Below are positions 41,220-51,119 of a DNA stretch of 64,000 bases, piece by piece. Under the pieces are notes generated by a model that was not told the DNA's origin, did no database searches, and saw only the letters and a list, made by a program, of their open reading frames with translations. The translations under genes were made by a program, and so were the position numbers. Each line of letters opens with the position of its first letter. Position 1 is the stretch's first letter. Location: the NCBI RefSeq assembly GCF_028369295.1, contig NZ_JAQMYP010000004.1, forward strand, positions 266,802-330,801. The letters are read 5' to 3'. The stretch is from Streptomyces sp. HD (GTDB lineage Bacteria; Actinomycetota; Actinomycetes; Streptomycetales; Streptomycetaceae).

Positions 41220-42410
41220 GTGAGACGTATGACGGCTCGACCCGCGAACGCCCATCAGGCCCGGCTGCTCAAGCTGCTGCGTGACGGAGGACCCAACTCC
41301 CGGGCCCAGCTGGGCGATCAGATCGACCTCTCACGGTCCAAGCTGGCCGTGGAGGTGGACCGGCTGCTGGAGACGGGCCTGGTCGTGGCCGACGGACTGG
41401 CCGCCTCGCGCGGTGGCCGCCGCTCCCACAATGTCCGGCTCAACCCCGGGCTGCGCTTCCTCGGCGTCGACATCGGCGCGACCTCGGTCGACGTCGCCGT
41501 CACCAACGCCGAACTGGAGATCCTCGGACACCTCAACCAGCCCATGGACGTACGTGAGGGCCCCGTCGCGGTCTTCGAGCAAGTCCTGTCCATGGCAGCG
41601 AAGTTGAGGGCCTCGGGGCTCGCGGAGGGTTTCGACGGCGCCGGCCTCGGCGTCCCGGGACCGGTCCGCTTCCCCGAGGGCGTGCCGGTGGCTCCGCCGA
41701 TCATGCCGGGCTGGGACGGCTTCCCCGTACGGGAGGCGCTGAGCCAGGATCTCGGCTGCCCGGTCATGGTCGACAACGACGTGAACCTGATGGCGATGGG
41801 GGAGATGCACGCGGGCGTCGCACGCTCCGTGGGCGACTTCCTCTGCGTCAAGATCGGCACCGGCATCGGCTGCGGCATCGTCGCGGGCGGTGAGGTCCAC
41901 CGCGGCGTGACGGGCAGTGCCGGCGACATCGGGCACATCCAGGCCGTGCCCGACGGCCGCCCCTGCGCCTGCGGCAACCGGGGCTGCCTTGAGGCCCACT
42001 TCAGCGGGGCGGCCCTCGCCCGGGACGCCGTGGAGGCGGCCCAGCAGGGGCGGTCGGAGGAACTCGCCTCGCGGCTGGAGGCGAACGGCACCCTGACCGC
42101 CGTCGACGTGGCCGCCGCGGCCGCCGCGGGCGACGCCACCGCCCTCGACCTGATCCGTGAGGGCGGCAACCGCGTCGGCCAGGTCATCGCCGGACTCGTC
42201 AGCTTCTTCAACCCCGGCCTGGTGGTGATCGGCGGTGGGGTGACCGGCCTCGGCCACACCCTGCTCGCCGCGATCCGCACCCAGGTCTACCGCCAGTCGC
42301 TGCCCCTGGCGACCGGCAACCTCCCCATCGTCCTGGGCGAGTTGGGCCCCACCGCCGGAGTCATCGGCGCGGCCCGGCTCATCAGCGACCACCTGTTCTC
42401 ACCCGCGTAA
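41220..42410 (+). CDS. ROK-family transcriptional regulator
   Basis: A 396-residue sugar-responsive regulator. The N-terminal winged helix covers about residues 10-62 (NAHQARLLKLLRDGGPNSRAQL, LSRSKLAVEVDRLLETGLV). The ROK part has the ATP/phosphate-like motif LGVDIGATSVDVAV, LGVPGPVR, and the zinc motif CACGNRGCLEAHFSG (Cys-x-Cys-x4-Cys). It is the first gene of the 20-kb co-oriented sugar block and probably represses the ABC importer 127 bp downstream until the sugar ligand binds. GTG at 41220 has GAGGGG 3 bp away; ATG at 41229 with better spacing is an alternative. Confidence 0.88.
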   Translation: MRRMTARPANAHQARLLKLLRDGGPNSRAQLGDQIDLSRSKLAVEVDRLLETGLVVADGLAASRGGRRSHNVRLNPGLRFLGVDIGATSVDVAVTNAELEILGHLNQPMDVREGPVAVFEQVLSMAAKLRASGLAEGFDGAGLGVPGPVRFPEGVPVAPPIMPGWDGFPVREALSQDLGCPVMVDNDVNLMAMGEMHAGVARSVGDFLCVKIGTGIGCGIVAGGEVHRGVTGSAGDIGHIQAVPDGRPCACGNRGCLEAHFSGAALARDAVEAAQQGRSEELASRLEANGTLTAVDVAAAAAAGDATALDLIREGGNRVGQVIAGLVSFFNPGLVVIGGGVTGLGHTLLAAIRTQVYRQSLPLATGNLPIVLGELGPTAGVIGAARLISDHLFSPA

Positions 42411-42537
42411 GCCACTCACCCCGTACGGCTCACCAGCACCGCGCGGCACCGCACCTCACCTCGCACAGCGCTCAGCTCCGCCCTGCTCTGCCTCGCCCAG
42501 CCCTGAAACCGGCCCGCACGCCCGCCAAGGGGACCTC

Positions 42538-44058
42538 ATGGCACCAGAACCACCGCTGCTCAGCATGTCCGGCATCACCAAGTCGTTCCCGGGAGTCCGC
42601 GCCCTCGACGGCGTCGACCTCGACGTCCAGGCCGGTGAAGTGCACTGCCTGCTCGGCCAGAACGGAGCCGGCAAGTCCACCCTGATCAAGGTCCTGGCCG
42701 GCGCCCACCAGCCCGACACCGGCACCATCCACTGGCGCGGCGAGGCGGTCACCCTCCGCTCGCCGATCGCCGCCATGCGCCTCGGCATCGCCACCATCTA
42801 CCAGGAACTCGACCTCGTCGAGCATCTGTCGGTGGCCGAGAACGTCCACCTCGGGCACGAACCCACGGCCGCCGGTTTCGTCGTACGTGGAAAGGCCGCG
42901 CGAGCCTCAACAGCCCAGCTGCTCAAGCGACTTGGGCATCCCGAGATCGATCCGGCGCGTCTGGTGGGGGAGTTGTCGGCGGCCCAGCAGCAGATCGTGT
43001 CGATGGCGCGGGCGCTCTCCCACGACGTACGGCTCATCGTGATGGACGAGCCGTCCGCCGCCCTGGACCCGGACGAGGTCGACAACCTCTTCCGCATCGT
43101 CGGCGACCTCACCGCCGCGGGTGTCGCCGTCGTCTACATCTCGCACCGGCTGGAGGAGATCCGTCGGATCGGTGACCGGGTGACGGTGCTGAAGGACGGG
43201 CGGGCCGTGGCCGGCGGACTCCCGGCGAAGTCGACGCCGACGCGTGAGGTCGTGGCGCTGATGACGGGACGCAACGTCGAGTACGTCTTCCCCGAGCGGC
43301 CCGTGCAGGACGCGACCGGCGGCAAGCCGCTGCTGGAGGTCCGCGGACTCGCCCGGGACGGCGAGTTCGAGTCCCTGGACCTGACCGTGCGGCCCGGGGA
43401 GATCGTCGGGCTCGCCGGACTCGTGGGCTCGGGACGCTCCGAGATCCTGGAGACGATCTACGGCGCCCGCAAACCCGGCGCCGGTCAGGTGCTCGTGGAC
43501 GGGCGGCCGCTGAAGCCCGGCAGCGTGCGGGCCGCGGTCCGCGCCGGTCTCGGGCTCGCCCCCGAGGAACGCAAGGCGCAGGCCCTGCTGATGCTGGAGT
43601 CCGTCACCCGCAATGTGTCGGTGTCGTCCATGTCCCGCTTCTCACGCGGCGGCTGGATCGACCGCGCCGCCGAACTGCGGGCGGCGCGGGCCGCGACGCG
43701 CGAACTGTCGCTGCGGCCGGACAACCCGTCGGTGCCCGTGCGCACCCTGTCCGGCGGCAACCAGCAGAAGGCCGTCCTGGCCCGCTGGCTGCTGCGCGGC
43801 TGCCGCGTCCTGCTGCTCGACGAACCCACCCGCGGCGTCGACGTCGGCGCCCGCGCCGAGCTGTACGCGGTCGTGCGCCGACTTGCCGACGAAGGCCTGG
43901 CCGTGCTGCTGGTCTCCAGTGAAGTGCCCGAAGTCCTCGGCCTCGCCGACCGTGTGCTGGTCCTGCGCGAAGGCCGCGTCGTCCACACCGCACCGGCCCG
44001 CGAACTCGACGAACACCGAGTACTCGACCTCGTCATGGAAGGAAGCCCGGCGTCATGA
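42538..44058 (+). CDS. Sugar ABC transporter, double ATPase subunit (RbsA/MglA type)
   Basis: A 506-residue ATPase with two ABC modules in one chain, as in ribose, xylose and galactose importers. Module 1: Walker A GQNGAGKST (about 39-47), signature LSAAQQQIVSMARAL, Walker B LIVMDEPSAALD. Module 2: degenerate Walker A GLVGSGRSEI, signature LSGGNQQKAVLARWL, Walker B VLLLDEPTRGVDVGAR. The ATG follows AAGGGGACC. The last 4 bp overlap the permease start (ATGA), so both are coupled. Confidence 0.93.
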   Translation: MAPEPPLLSMSGITKSFPGVRALDGVDLDVQAGEVHCLLGQNGAGKSTLIKVLAGAHQPDTGTIHWRGEAVTLRSPIAAMRLGIATIYQELDLVEHLSVAENVHLGHEPTAAGFVVRGKAARASTAQLLKRLGHPEIDPARLVGELSAAQQQIVSMARALSHDVRLIVMDEPSAALDPDEVDNLFRIVGDLTAAGVAVVYISHRLEEIRRIGDRVTVLKDGRAVAGGLPAKSTPTREVVALMTGRNVEYVFPERPVQDATGGKPLLEVRGLARDGEFESLDLTVRPGEIVGLAGLVGSGRSEILETIYGARKPGAGQVLVDGRPLKPGSVRAAVRAGLGLAPEERKAQALLMLESVTRNVSVSSMSRFSRGGWIDRAAELRAARAATRELSLRPDNPSVPVRTLSGGNQQKAVLARWLLRGCRVLLLDEPTRGVDVGARAELYAVVRRLADEGLAVLLVSSEVPEVLGLADRVLVLREGRVVHTAPARELDEHRVLDLVMEGSPAS

Positions 44059-45074
44059 CGCAGCACGCCTCCCCGCCCCGGGACAGCACCGGCAAGGTGC
44101 CGTCGGCCGGCGCACCGCCCGCCTGGCGTGGCCTGATGGCCCGCGCCGACGTGCGCACCCTCTCCCTGCTCGGCGTCCTCGCCGCGCTGATCGTCATCGG
44201 CGGCATCACCAAGCCGGACGAGTTCCTGGACACCCGCAACCTCCAACTCGTCCTCACCCAGGCCTCCGTGATCGGCGTCGTCACCGTCGGCATGACCTTC
44301 GTCATCATCTCCGGCGGCATCGACCTGTCCGTCGGCGCGATCGTCGCGCTGGCCTCGGTGTGGGCGACGACCGTCGCGACCCAGGAGTACGGCTTCGCCG
44401 GCATCCTCTTCACCGCGGTGATCGTCGGTGTCGGATGCGGGCTGGTCAACGGAGTGCTGATCGCGTACGGCGCGATGGTGCCGTTCATCGCGACGCTCGC
44501 CATGCTGGCCTCCGCCCGCGGCCTGGCCCTGCAGATCACCGACGGCAAGACGCAGATCGTCACGATCCCCTCGGTGCTCGACCTCGGTGAGCGCGACGCG
44601 TACGTCCTCGGCATTCCGCCGCTGGTCATGGTGTTCGCGGTCGTGACGATCATCGGCTGGCTGGTCCTGAACCGCACCACCTTCGGACGCCGCACGGTCG
44701 CCGTCGGCGGCAACGCGGAGGCGGCCCGCCTCGCCGGCATCGACGTCCGCCGCCAGCGGCTCTACCTCTACCTGCTGTCCGGACTGTGCTGCGGCATCGC
44801 CGCCTTCCTGCTGATCATCCTGTCCGGCTCAGGCCAGAACACCAACGGCAACCTCTACGAACTCGACGCCATCGCCGCCGCGATCATCGGCGGCACGCTG
44901 CTCACCGGGGGCCGCGGCACCATCGTCGGCTCCGTGCTCGGCGTCCTGATCTTCACCACGATCACCAACATCTTCGCCCTGAACAACCTGCAGAGCGACG
45001 TCCAGCAGATCGCCAAGGGCGCGATCATCGTCGCCGCCGTGCTGGTCCAGCGCCGTACCGCAAGCACGACCTGA
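44055..45074 (+). CDS. Sugar ABC transporter permease (RbsC type)
   Basis: A 339-residue membrane permease with about ten helices. The BPD-type EAA-like region of RbsC proteins is visible: GMTFVIISGGIDLSVGAIVALASV (helix 2-3), GLVNGVLIAYGAMVPFIATLAML, GRRTVAVGGNAEAARLAGIDVRR (coupling loop) and IAAAIIGGTLLTGGRGTIVGSVLGVL. One permease gene is enough for a homodimer in this subclass. It overlaps the ATPase gene by 4 bp and is followed 49 bp later by the binding protein. Confidence 0.93.
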   Translation: MTQHASPPRDSTGKVPSAGAPPAWRGLMARADVRTLSLLGVLAALIVIGGITKPDEFLDTRNLQLVLTQASVIGVVTVGMTFVIISGGIDLSVGAIVALASVWATTVATQEYGFAGILFTAVIVGVGCGLVNGVLIAYGAMVPFIATLAMLASARGLALQITDGKTQIVTIPSVLDLGERDAYVLGIPPLVMVFAVVTIIGWLVLNRTTFGRRTVAVGGNAEAARLAGIDVRRQRLYLYLLSGLCCGIAAFLLIILSGSGQNTNGNLYELDAIAAAIIGGTLLTGGRGTIVGSVLGVLIFTTITNIFALNNLQSDVQQIAKGAIIVAAVLVQRRTASTT

Positions 45075-45123
45075 GGGTCGTACCGCTACCACTGAGCACG
45101 ACCTGAGGAAAGGGTTCACCGCC

Positions 45124-46173
45124 ATGCCAGAGACCATGGGCCGCTTCGCCAGTCGCAGAGGGCTGCTCTTCGGGACCGCCGCCGTAGGTGCCGGTGCCTT
45201 TCTCGCAGGTTGCACGAGTAACGAGTCGAGCGACGAGCCGGCGGCCAACGACCAGCCGGCCGCCGACGACAAGCCCGGCAAGGAGGTCACGATCGGCTTC
45301 GCCGGTCCGCAGGCCGACCACGGCTGGCTCAACGCGATCAACGACAACGCCAAGAGCCGGGCGAAGAAGTACTCCGACGTGACCCTGGAGATCACCGAGG
45401 GGTCGAACGACACCGCCGCGCAGATCGGCCAGATAGAGACGCTGATCAACAAGAAGGTCGACGTGCTGGTGGTGCTGCCCGCCGACGGCAAGGCGCTCAC
45501 CCAGGTCGGTCTGAAGGCGATGCGCGCGGGCATCCCGGTCATCAACCTCGACCGGATCTTCAACACCCCGCAGGCGTACCGCTGCTGGATCGGCGGCGAC
45601 AACTACGGCATGGGCCTCAACGCCGGGAACTACATCGGCGAGAAGCTCAAGGGAAAGGCGGACGCCAAGGTCATCGAGCTGGCCGGCCTGGACAACCTGG
45701 AGCTGACCAAGCAGCGCACCCAGGGGTTCGACGACGCCCTGAAGAACTACCCCAACATCAAGAAGGTGGCCCGTCAGGCGGCCGAGTTCACGGTCGAGTC
45801 CGGGCAGGCCAAGATGGCCCAACTGCTCCAGGCGCAGTCGAAGTTCGACGCCCTGTGGAACCACGACGACGACCAGGGCGTCGGCGCCCTGCGCGCCATC
45901 GAGCAGGCCGGGCGGGACGACTTCCTGATGGTCGGCGGCGCGGGCGCGCTGTCCGCCTTCCAGGCCATCAAGCAGGACGACGGCGTGCTCAAGGCCACCG
46001 TCCTGTACCCGCCGACCATGGCCGCGTCCGCCATCGACCTGGCCCGCGCGCTGGGCCAGGGCAAGGGCGTCGGCGGCATGGCCGAGTTCGAGATCCCGGC
46101 CTCGATCACGCTCTACTCGGCGGTCGTCGACAAGGGCAACGTCGACCAGTACATGTCCACCGGCTTCAAGTGA
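45124..46173 (+). CDS. Sugar ABC transporter substrate-binding lipoprotein
   Basis: A 349-residue periplasmic-binding-protein family I protein (ribose/xylose type). An Arg-rich N-terminus (SRRGLLFG) and lipobox FLAGC (Cys at about residue 31) show it is exported and lipid-anchored, then an Asn/Asp/Glu linker. The binding fold starts at VTIGFAGPQADHGWLNAINDNAK and continues with DVLVVLPADGKALTQVGLKAMRAGIPVINLDR. GAGGAAAGGG upstream of the ATG. The sugar cannot be deduced, but inositol, xylose or ribose-like pyranosides are usual for this class. Confidence 0.92.
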   Translation: MPETMGRFASRRGLLFGTAAVGAGAFLAGCTSNESSDEPAANDQPAADDKPGKEVTIGFAGPQADHGWLNAINDNAKSRAKKYSDVTLEITEGSNDTAAQIGQIETLINKKVDVLVVLPADGKALTQVGLKAMRAGIPVINLDRIFNTPQAYRCWIGGDNYGMGLNAGNYIGEKLKGKADAKVIELAGLDNLELTKQRTQGFDDALKNYPNIKKVARQAAEFTVESGQAKMAQLLQAQSKFDALWNHDDDQGVGALRAIEQAGRDDFLMVGGAGALSAFQAIKQDDGVLKATVLYPPTMAASAIDLARALGQGKGVGGMAEFEIPASITLYSAVVDKGNVDQYMSTGFK

Positions 46174-46256
46174 GGAGCCCTGCCCCCGGGACTGACCAGC
46201 CCATCGGGGCGGGGCCCACCCCCCACCGTGTCACGACGACGAGGAGGACATCGCAT

Positions 46257-47468
46257 ATGGGACAGCCGCAGCAGTCAGACGGGGCAGGGAGCGAGAGGCC
46301 GCCGCTGCGGATCGGCATGGTCGGCTACTCCTTCATGGGCGCCGCCCACTCCCAGGGCTGGCGCACCGCGGGCCGCGTCTTCGACCTGCCGCTCAGCCCG
46401 GTGCTCGCCGCGATCTGCGGCCGGGACGCCGGCGCCGTGCGCGCGGCGGCCGACCGGCACGGCTGGGCGACGGCCGAGACCGACTGGCGGGCCCTGATCG
46501 CGCGGGACGACATCGACCTCGTCGACATCTGCACCCCCGGCGACAGCCACGCCGAGATCGCGCTCGCCGCGCTGGCCGCGGGCAAGCACGTCCTGTGCGA
46601 GAAACCCCTCGCGAACACCGTGGAGGAGGCCGCGGCGATGGCGGCGGCGGCCCAAGAGGCCTATGAACGCGGCCAGTTGGCGATGGTCGGCTTCAACTAC
46701 CGCCGGGTGCCCGCCACCGCGCTGGCCCGCAGCATGGTCGCCGAGGGCCGCCTCGGCCGACTGCGCCATGTCCGGGTGACCTACCTTCAGGACTGGCTCG
46801 TGGACCCCCAGTTCCCGCTCACCTGGCGGCTGCGCAAGGAGCTGGCCGGCTCGGGCGCGCTCGGCGACCTGGGCGCGCACATCGTCGACCTCGCGCAGTA
46901 CCTGACGGGTGAGCAGCTGACCGGGGTGTCCGCCCTGATGGAGACCTTCGTACGGGAACGCCCGCTGCCCGGTGGGGCCGTGAAGGGACTGTCCGCCGTC
47001 TCGGCCGAGGGCGCCACCGGCCAGGTCACCGTCGACGACGCCGCCGTTTTCACCGGCCGCTTCCCCTCCGGCGCCCTCGCCTCCTTCGAGGCCACCCGCT
47101 ACGCCACCGGCCGCAAGAACGCGCTGCGCATCGAGCTCAACGGCGAGCTCGGCTCGATCGCCTTCGACCTGGAGCGGCTCAACGAACTCGCCTACCACGA
47201 CGGCACCGAACCGGGCGCGCACGCGGGCTTCCGCCGCATCCTCGTCACCGAACCCGACCACCCCTACCTGGACGCCTGGTGGCCGCCCGGCCACGGCCTC
47301 GGCTACGAGCACACCTTCGTCCACCAGGCCCGCGACCTCGTCCACGCCATCGCCGAGGGCCGCCGGCCCGAACCCTCCTTCGCCGACGGGCTCCAGGTCC
47401 AGCGAGTCCTCGCCGCGGTGGAGGAGAGCGCCGAGAAGAACGCCGTCTACACCCCGATCGCGGTCTGA
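46257..47468 (+). CDS. Gfo/Idh/MocA-family oxidoreductase
   Basis: A 403-residue NAD(P)-dependent sugar or cyclitol dehydrogenase. The Rossmann start is LRIGMVGYSFMGAAHSQGW (17-35), the cofactor loop DLVDICTPGDSHAEIALAALAAGKHVLCEKPL with the catalytic Lys in EKP, followed by the alpha/beta domain with GDLGAHIVDLAQYL (His as catalytic candidate). Members oxidise inositol, glucose, xylose or 3-keto sugars. GAGGAGGAC precedes the ATG at 46257. Placed between the importer and a TIM-barrel isomerase, it probably acts on the imported sugar. Confidence 0.9.
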   Translation: MGQPQQSDGAGSERPPLRIGMVGYSFMGAAHSQGWRTAGRVFDLPLSPVLAAICGRDAGAVRAAADRHGWATAETDWRALIARDDIDLVDICTPGDSHAEIALAALAAGKHVLCEKPLANTVEEAAAMAAAAQEAYERGQLAMVGFNYRRVPATALARSMVAEGRLGRLRHVRVTYLQDWLVDPQFPLTWRLRKELAGSGALGDLGAHIVDLAQYLTGEQLTGVSALMETFVRERPLPGGAVKGLSAVSAEGATGQVTVDDAAVFTGRFPSGALASFEATRYATGRKNALRIELNGELGSIAFDLERLNELAYHDGTEPGAHAGFRRILVTEPDHPYLDAWWPPGHGLGYEHTFVHQARDLVHAIAEGRRPEPSFADGLQVQRVLAAVEESAEKNAVYTPIAV

Positions 47469-47504
47469 CACACCCGGATAGCGGCCTGAGGAGGCTGACG
47501 CGCA

Positions 47505-48503
47505 ATGCCGCGTACGTTCACGCTGTTCACCGGCCAGTGGGCCGACCTCCCGCTGGAGGAGGTCTGCCGGCTCGCCCGCGACTTCGGCTACGACGGGCTG
47601 GAACTCGCCTGCTGGGGCGACCACTTCGAGGTCGACAAGGCCCTCGCCGACCCGTCGTACATCGACTCCCGCAAGGCCCTGCTCGACAAGTACGGCCTCA
47701 AGTGCTGGGCCATCTCCAACCACCTGGTCGGCCAGGCCGTCTGCGACGCCATCATCGACGAACGCCACCAGGCCATCCTGCCGGGCGAGGTGTGGGCCGA
47801 CGGTGACCCGGAGGGGGTGCGCAGGCGGGCCGCGGACCGTATGAAGGACACCGCGCGCGCCGCGGCCGCCTTCGGTGTCGACACCGTGATCGGCTTCACC
47901 GGCTCGGCCATCTGGCACCTCGTCGCCATGTTCCCGCCCGCGCCCGAGTCGATGATCGAGCGCGGTTACGAGGACTTCGCGACCCGCTGGAACCCCATCC
48001 TGGACGTCTTCGACGAGGAGGGCGTGCGGTTCGCGCACGAGGTCCATCCCAGCGAGATCGCCTACGACTACTGGACGACCTGGCGAGCCCTGGAGGCCGT
48101 CGGGGGCCGCCCCGCCTTCGGCCTGAACTTCGACCCCTCCCACTTCGTGTGGCAGGACCTCGACCCGGTCGGCTTCCTCTGGGACTTCCGCGACCGCATC
48201 TACCACGTCGACTGCAAGGAGGCCCGCAAACGCCTCGACGGCCGCAACGGCCGCCTCGGCTCCCATCTGCCGTGGGGCGACCCCCGACGCGGCTGGGACT
48301 TCGTATCGGCCGGACACGGGGACGTCCCCTGGGAGGACGTCTTCCGGATGCTGCGCTCCATCGACTACCAGGGCCCGATCTCCGTGGAGTGGGAGGACGC
48401 CGGGATGGACCGGCTCCAGGGCGCCCCCGAGGCGCTGCAGCGCCTGAAGGCGTACGACTTCGAGCCGCCGTCGGCCTCGTTCGACGCGGCGTTCGGCAAC
48501 TGA
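47505..48503 (+). CDS. Sugar phosphate isomerase/epimerase (AP endonuclease-2-like TIM barrel)
   Basis: A 332-residue metal-dependent TIM barrel of the xylose-isomerase-like superfamily. It opens with [33 protein letters not shown]; metal ligands are suggested by Glu in [15 protein letters not shown], Asp in [11 protein letters not shown], His/Asp in YHVDCKEAR and Glu in [11 protein letters not shown]. The usual partner of Gfo/Idh/MocA dehydrogenases in inositol and 3-keto sugar paths. GGAGG before the ATG. It follows the dehydrogenase by 36 bp, so they form one operon. Confidence 0.88.
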   Translation: MPRTFTLFTGQWADLPLEEVCRLARDFGYDGLELACWGDHFEVDKALADPSYIDSRKALLDKYGLKCWAISNHLVGQAVCDAIIDERHQAILPGEVWADGDPEGVRRRAADRMKDTARAAAAFGVDTVIGFTGSAIWHLVAMFPPAPESMIERGYEDFATRWNPILDVFDEEGVRFAHEVHPSEIAYDYWTTWRALEAVGGRPAFGLNFDPSHFVWQDLDPVGFLWDFRDRIYHVDCKEARKRLDGRNGRLGSHLPWGDPRRGWDFVSAGHGDVPWEDVFRMLRSIDYQGPISVEWEDAGMDRLQGAPEALQRLKAYDFEPPSASFDAAFGN

Positions 48504-48587
48504 ACCCCCTCGCACGTCTCCGGGGTGACGGCGCACCCCGGCGCAAGAACGACCGCATGTACACCCGGCCCCATTCTGGAGGCACTC

Positions 48588-51104
48588 GTGCACGCGAACC
48601 ACCGCACCACCAGCACCGACAGAAACGAGACCCACAGACGACGCCCGTCCCTCCGCAAGACGGTGGCGCTGCTGAGCGGCGTCCTGCTGGCGGGCGCCAC
48701 CCTCACCCTCACCGCACCCCAGGCCGGCGCAGCCGTCGCCGGCCGGGAAGCCGCCGCGGCTGCCGCCCCGGCCGCGGCCGACGACTTCCAGCAGGTCACC
48801 CTCGCCAAGGGCGAACCGGAGGTCGGCGAGCCCATGTCGCTCGCCGTCCTCCCGGACCGCTCGGTCCTGCACACCTCCCGCGACGGCGAACTGCGCCTCA
48901 CGGACGCGGCGGGCAACACCCGGCTCGCGGGCAAACTCGCCGTGTACACACATGACGAGGAGGGGTTGCAGGGCGTCGGTGTCGACCCCGGATTCGCCGA
49001 GAACCGCTTCATCTACCTCTACTACGCACCCCCGCTCGACACCCCGGCCGGTGACGCCCCCGAGACCGGGACGGCGGCCGACTTCGCTCCCTTCGACGGC
49101 GTCAACCGCCTCTCCCGCTTCGTCCTGAAGACCGACGGCACGCTCGACACGGCCAGCGAGACGAAGATCCTCGACATCCGCGCCTCCCGCGGCCTGTGCT
49201 GCCATGTCGGCGGTGACATCGACTTCGACGCGGCGGGCAACCTGTACCTCTCCACGGGCGACGACACCAATCCGTTCCAGTCGGACGGCTTCACCCCGAT
49301 CGACGAGCGCTCGAACCGCAACCCGGCCTTCGACGCCCAGCGTTCCGCCGGCAACACCAACGACCTGCGCGGCAAGATCCTGCGCATCAAGGTGAACGCC
49401 GACGGCTCCTACTCGATCCCCGACGGCAACCTCTTCGCCCCCGGCACGGACAAGACCCGGCCCGAGATCTACGCCATGGGCTTCCGCAACCCGTTCCGCT
49501 TCAGCGTCGACAAGAAGACGGGCATCCTCTACGTCGGCGACTACGGCCCCGACGCCGGCACCGCCGACCCGGCACGCGGCCCGGCCGGCCAGGTCGAGTT
49601 CGCCCGCGTCACCGGCCCCGGCAACTTCGGCTGGCCGTACTGCACGGGCGACAACGACGCCTACGTCGACTACGACTTCGCCACCGGCCAGTCCGGCGCG
49701 TCCTTCGACTGCGCCGCGCCGAAGAACACCTCGCCGCACAACACCGGCCTGACCGACCTTCCCCCGGCCCAGGCCGCCTGGATCCCCTACGACGGCGGCT
49801 CCGTGCCCGAGTTCGGCACCGGCTCCGAATCCCCGATGGGCGGCCCGGTCTACCACTACGACGCCTCGCTCGACTCGCCGGTGAAGTTCCCCGAGGCCTA
49901 CGACGGGAACTTCTTCGCCGGGGAGTTCGGCCGCCGCTGGATCAAGCGGATCGTCAGCGACGGCTCCGGGGCCGTGCAGTCGATCAACGACATCCCGTGG
50001 ACCGGCACCCAGATCATGGACATGGCCTTCGGCCCGGACGGCGCGCTGTACGTCCTCGACTACGGCACCGCGTGGTTCGGCGGCGACGAGCACTCGGCCC
50101 TGTACCGGATCGAGAACGCCACCGACGGCCACTCGCCGGTCGCGCAGGCCGCGGCGAGCAAGACCTCGGGCAGGGCCCCGCTGCGGGTCCAGTTCTCCTC
50201 GGAGGGCACGACCGACCAGGACGGCGACGCGTTGACGTACAGCTGGGACTTCGGCGACGGCGGCAAGTCGACGGCGGCCGACCCGACGTACCGCTACAAG
50301 AAGAACGGCACCTACACCGCGACCCTCACCGCCAAGGACGCCTCGGGCCGCACCGGCAGCGCCAGCACGCAGATCGTGGTCGGCAACACCGCGCCCAAGG
50401 TGACGCTGGAACTCCCCCAGGACGGGCGGCTGTTCAGCTTCGGAGACGCCATCCCGTTCAAGGTGAAGGTCACCGACCCCGAGGACCGGACCATCGACTG
50501 CGCCAAGGTCAAGGTCAGCTTCATCCTCGGTCACGACAGCCACGGCCACCCGCTGACCTCGGCCAACGGCTGCACCGGCACCCTCCAGACCAGCGCCGAC
50601 GGCGGCCACGACGAGGACGCCAACATCTTCGGTGTGATCGACGCCGAGTACACCGACGGCGGAGGCGGCGGCCAGGCCCCGCTCACCACGCACGACCAGA
50701 ACGTCGCGCAGCCCAGGCACCGCCAGGCCGAGCACTTCGGCAACGGCTCCGGCGTCTCCGTCATCACCAAGGACACCGCGCACGGCGGCCGGACGGTCGG
50801 CGACATCGACAACGGCGACTGGATCTCCTTCACGCCGTACGCCCTGAGCAACGCCAAGAAGATCACCGCCCGGATCTCCTCCGGCGGCGCGGGCGGCACG
50901 CTCGAAGTCCGTGCGGGATCCTCGACGGGCACCCTGCTCGGCAAGGCGACCGTGCCGGTGACCGGCGGCTGGGAGACCTTCCAGGACGTCACCGCCGACC
51001 TGTCCCGTGCGCCCAGCGGCACGACCACGCTCTACCTGGTCTTCAAGGGGAGCGGCACGGGCGCCCTGTTCGACGTGGACGACTTCACCTTCACCACGGG
51101 CTGA
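48588..51104 (+). CDS. Secreted PQQ-type sugar dehydrogenase with PKD and CBM6 modules
   Basis: An 838-residue secreted multidomain protein. Signal peptide to about residue 48. About 65-530 is a six-bladed propeller of the glucose/sorbosone dehydrogenase type (EGLQGVGVDPGFAENRFIYLYY, GLCCHVGGDIDFDAAGNLYLSTGDDTNPFQ, PEIYAMGFRNPFRFSVD). About 535-615 is a PKD domain (APLRVQFSSEGTTDQDGDALTYSWDFGDGG). The C-terminal ~120 residues look like CBM6 (RHRQAEHFGNGSGVSV, DNGDWISFTPYALSNAKKI, DVDDFTFTTG). GTG at 48588 follows TGGAGG. It probably oxidises sugars on a polysaccharide outside the cell. The gene is 15 bp from the ThuA gene. Confidence 0.87.
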   Translation: MHANHRTTSTDRNETHRRRPSLRKTVALLSGVLLAGATLTLTAPQAGAAVAGREAAAAAAPAAADDFQQVTLAKGEPEVGEPMSLAVLPDRSVLHTSRDGELRLTDAAGNTRLAGKLAVYTHDEEGLQGVGVDPGFAENRFIYLYYAPPLDTPAGDAPETGTAADFAPFDGVNRLSRFVLKTDGTLDTASETKILDIRASRGLCCHVGGDIDFDAAGNLYLSTGDDTNPFQSDGFTPIDERSNRNPAFDAQRSAGNTNDLRGKILRIKVNADGSYSIPDGNLFAPGTDKTRPEIYAMGFRNPFRFSVDKKTGILYVGDYGPDAGTADPARGPAGQVEFARVTGPGNFGWPYCTGDNDAYVDYDFATGQSGASFDCAAPKNTSPHNTGLTDLPPAQAAWIPYDGGSVPEFGTGSESPMGGPVYHYDASLDSPVKFPEAYDGNFFAGEFGRRWIKRIVSDGSGAVQSINDIPWTGTQIMDMAFGPDGALYVLDYGTAWFGGDEHSALYRIENATDGHSPVAQAAASKTSGRAPLRVQFSSEGTTDQDGDALTYSWDFGDGGKSTAADPTYRYKKNGTYTATLTAKDASGRTGSASTQIVVGNTAPKVTLELPQDGRLFSFGDAIPFKVKVTDPEDRTIDCAKVKVSFILGHDSHGHPLTSANGCTGTLQTSADGGHDEDANIFGVIDAEYTDGGGGGQAPLTTHDQNVAQPRHRQAEHFGNGSGVSVITKDTAHGGRTVGDIDNGDWISFTPYALSNAKKITARISSGGAGGTLEVRAGSSTGTLLGKATVPVTGGWETFQDVTADLSRAPSGTTTLYLVFKGSGTGALFDVDDFTFTTG

Positions 51105-51119
51105 GAGGAGGCACGAAGG

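Noticed and set aside
45063..45108. Direct repeat AGCACGACCTGAGG (two copies) around the permease stop
   Set aside because: Probably a small local duplication; too short and single to call an operator or element.
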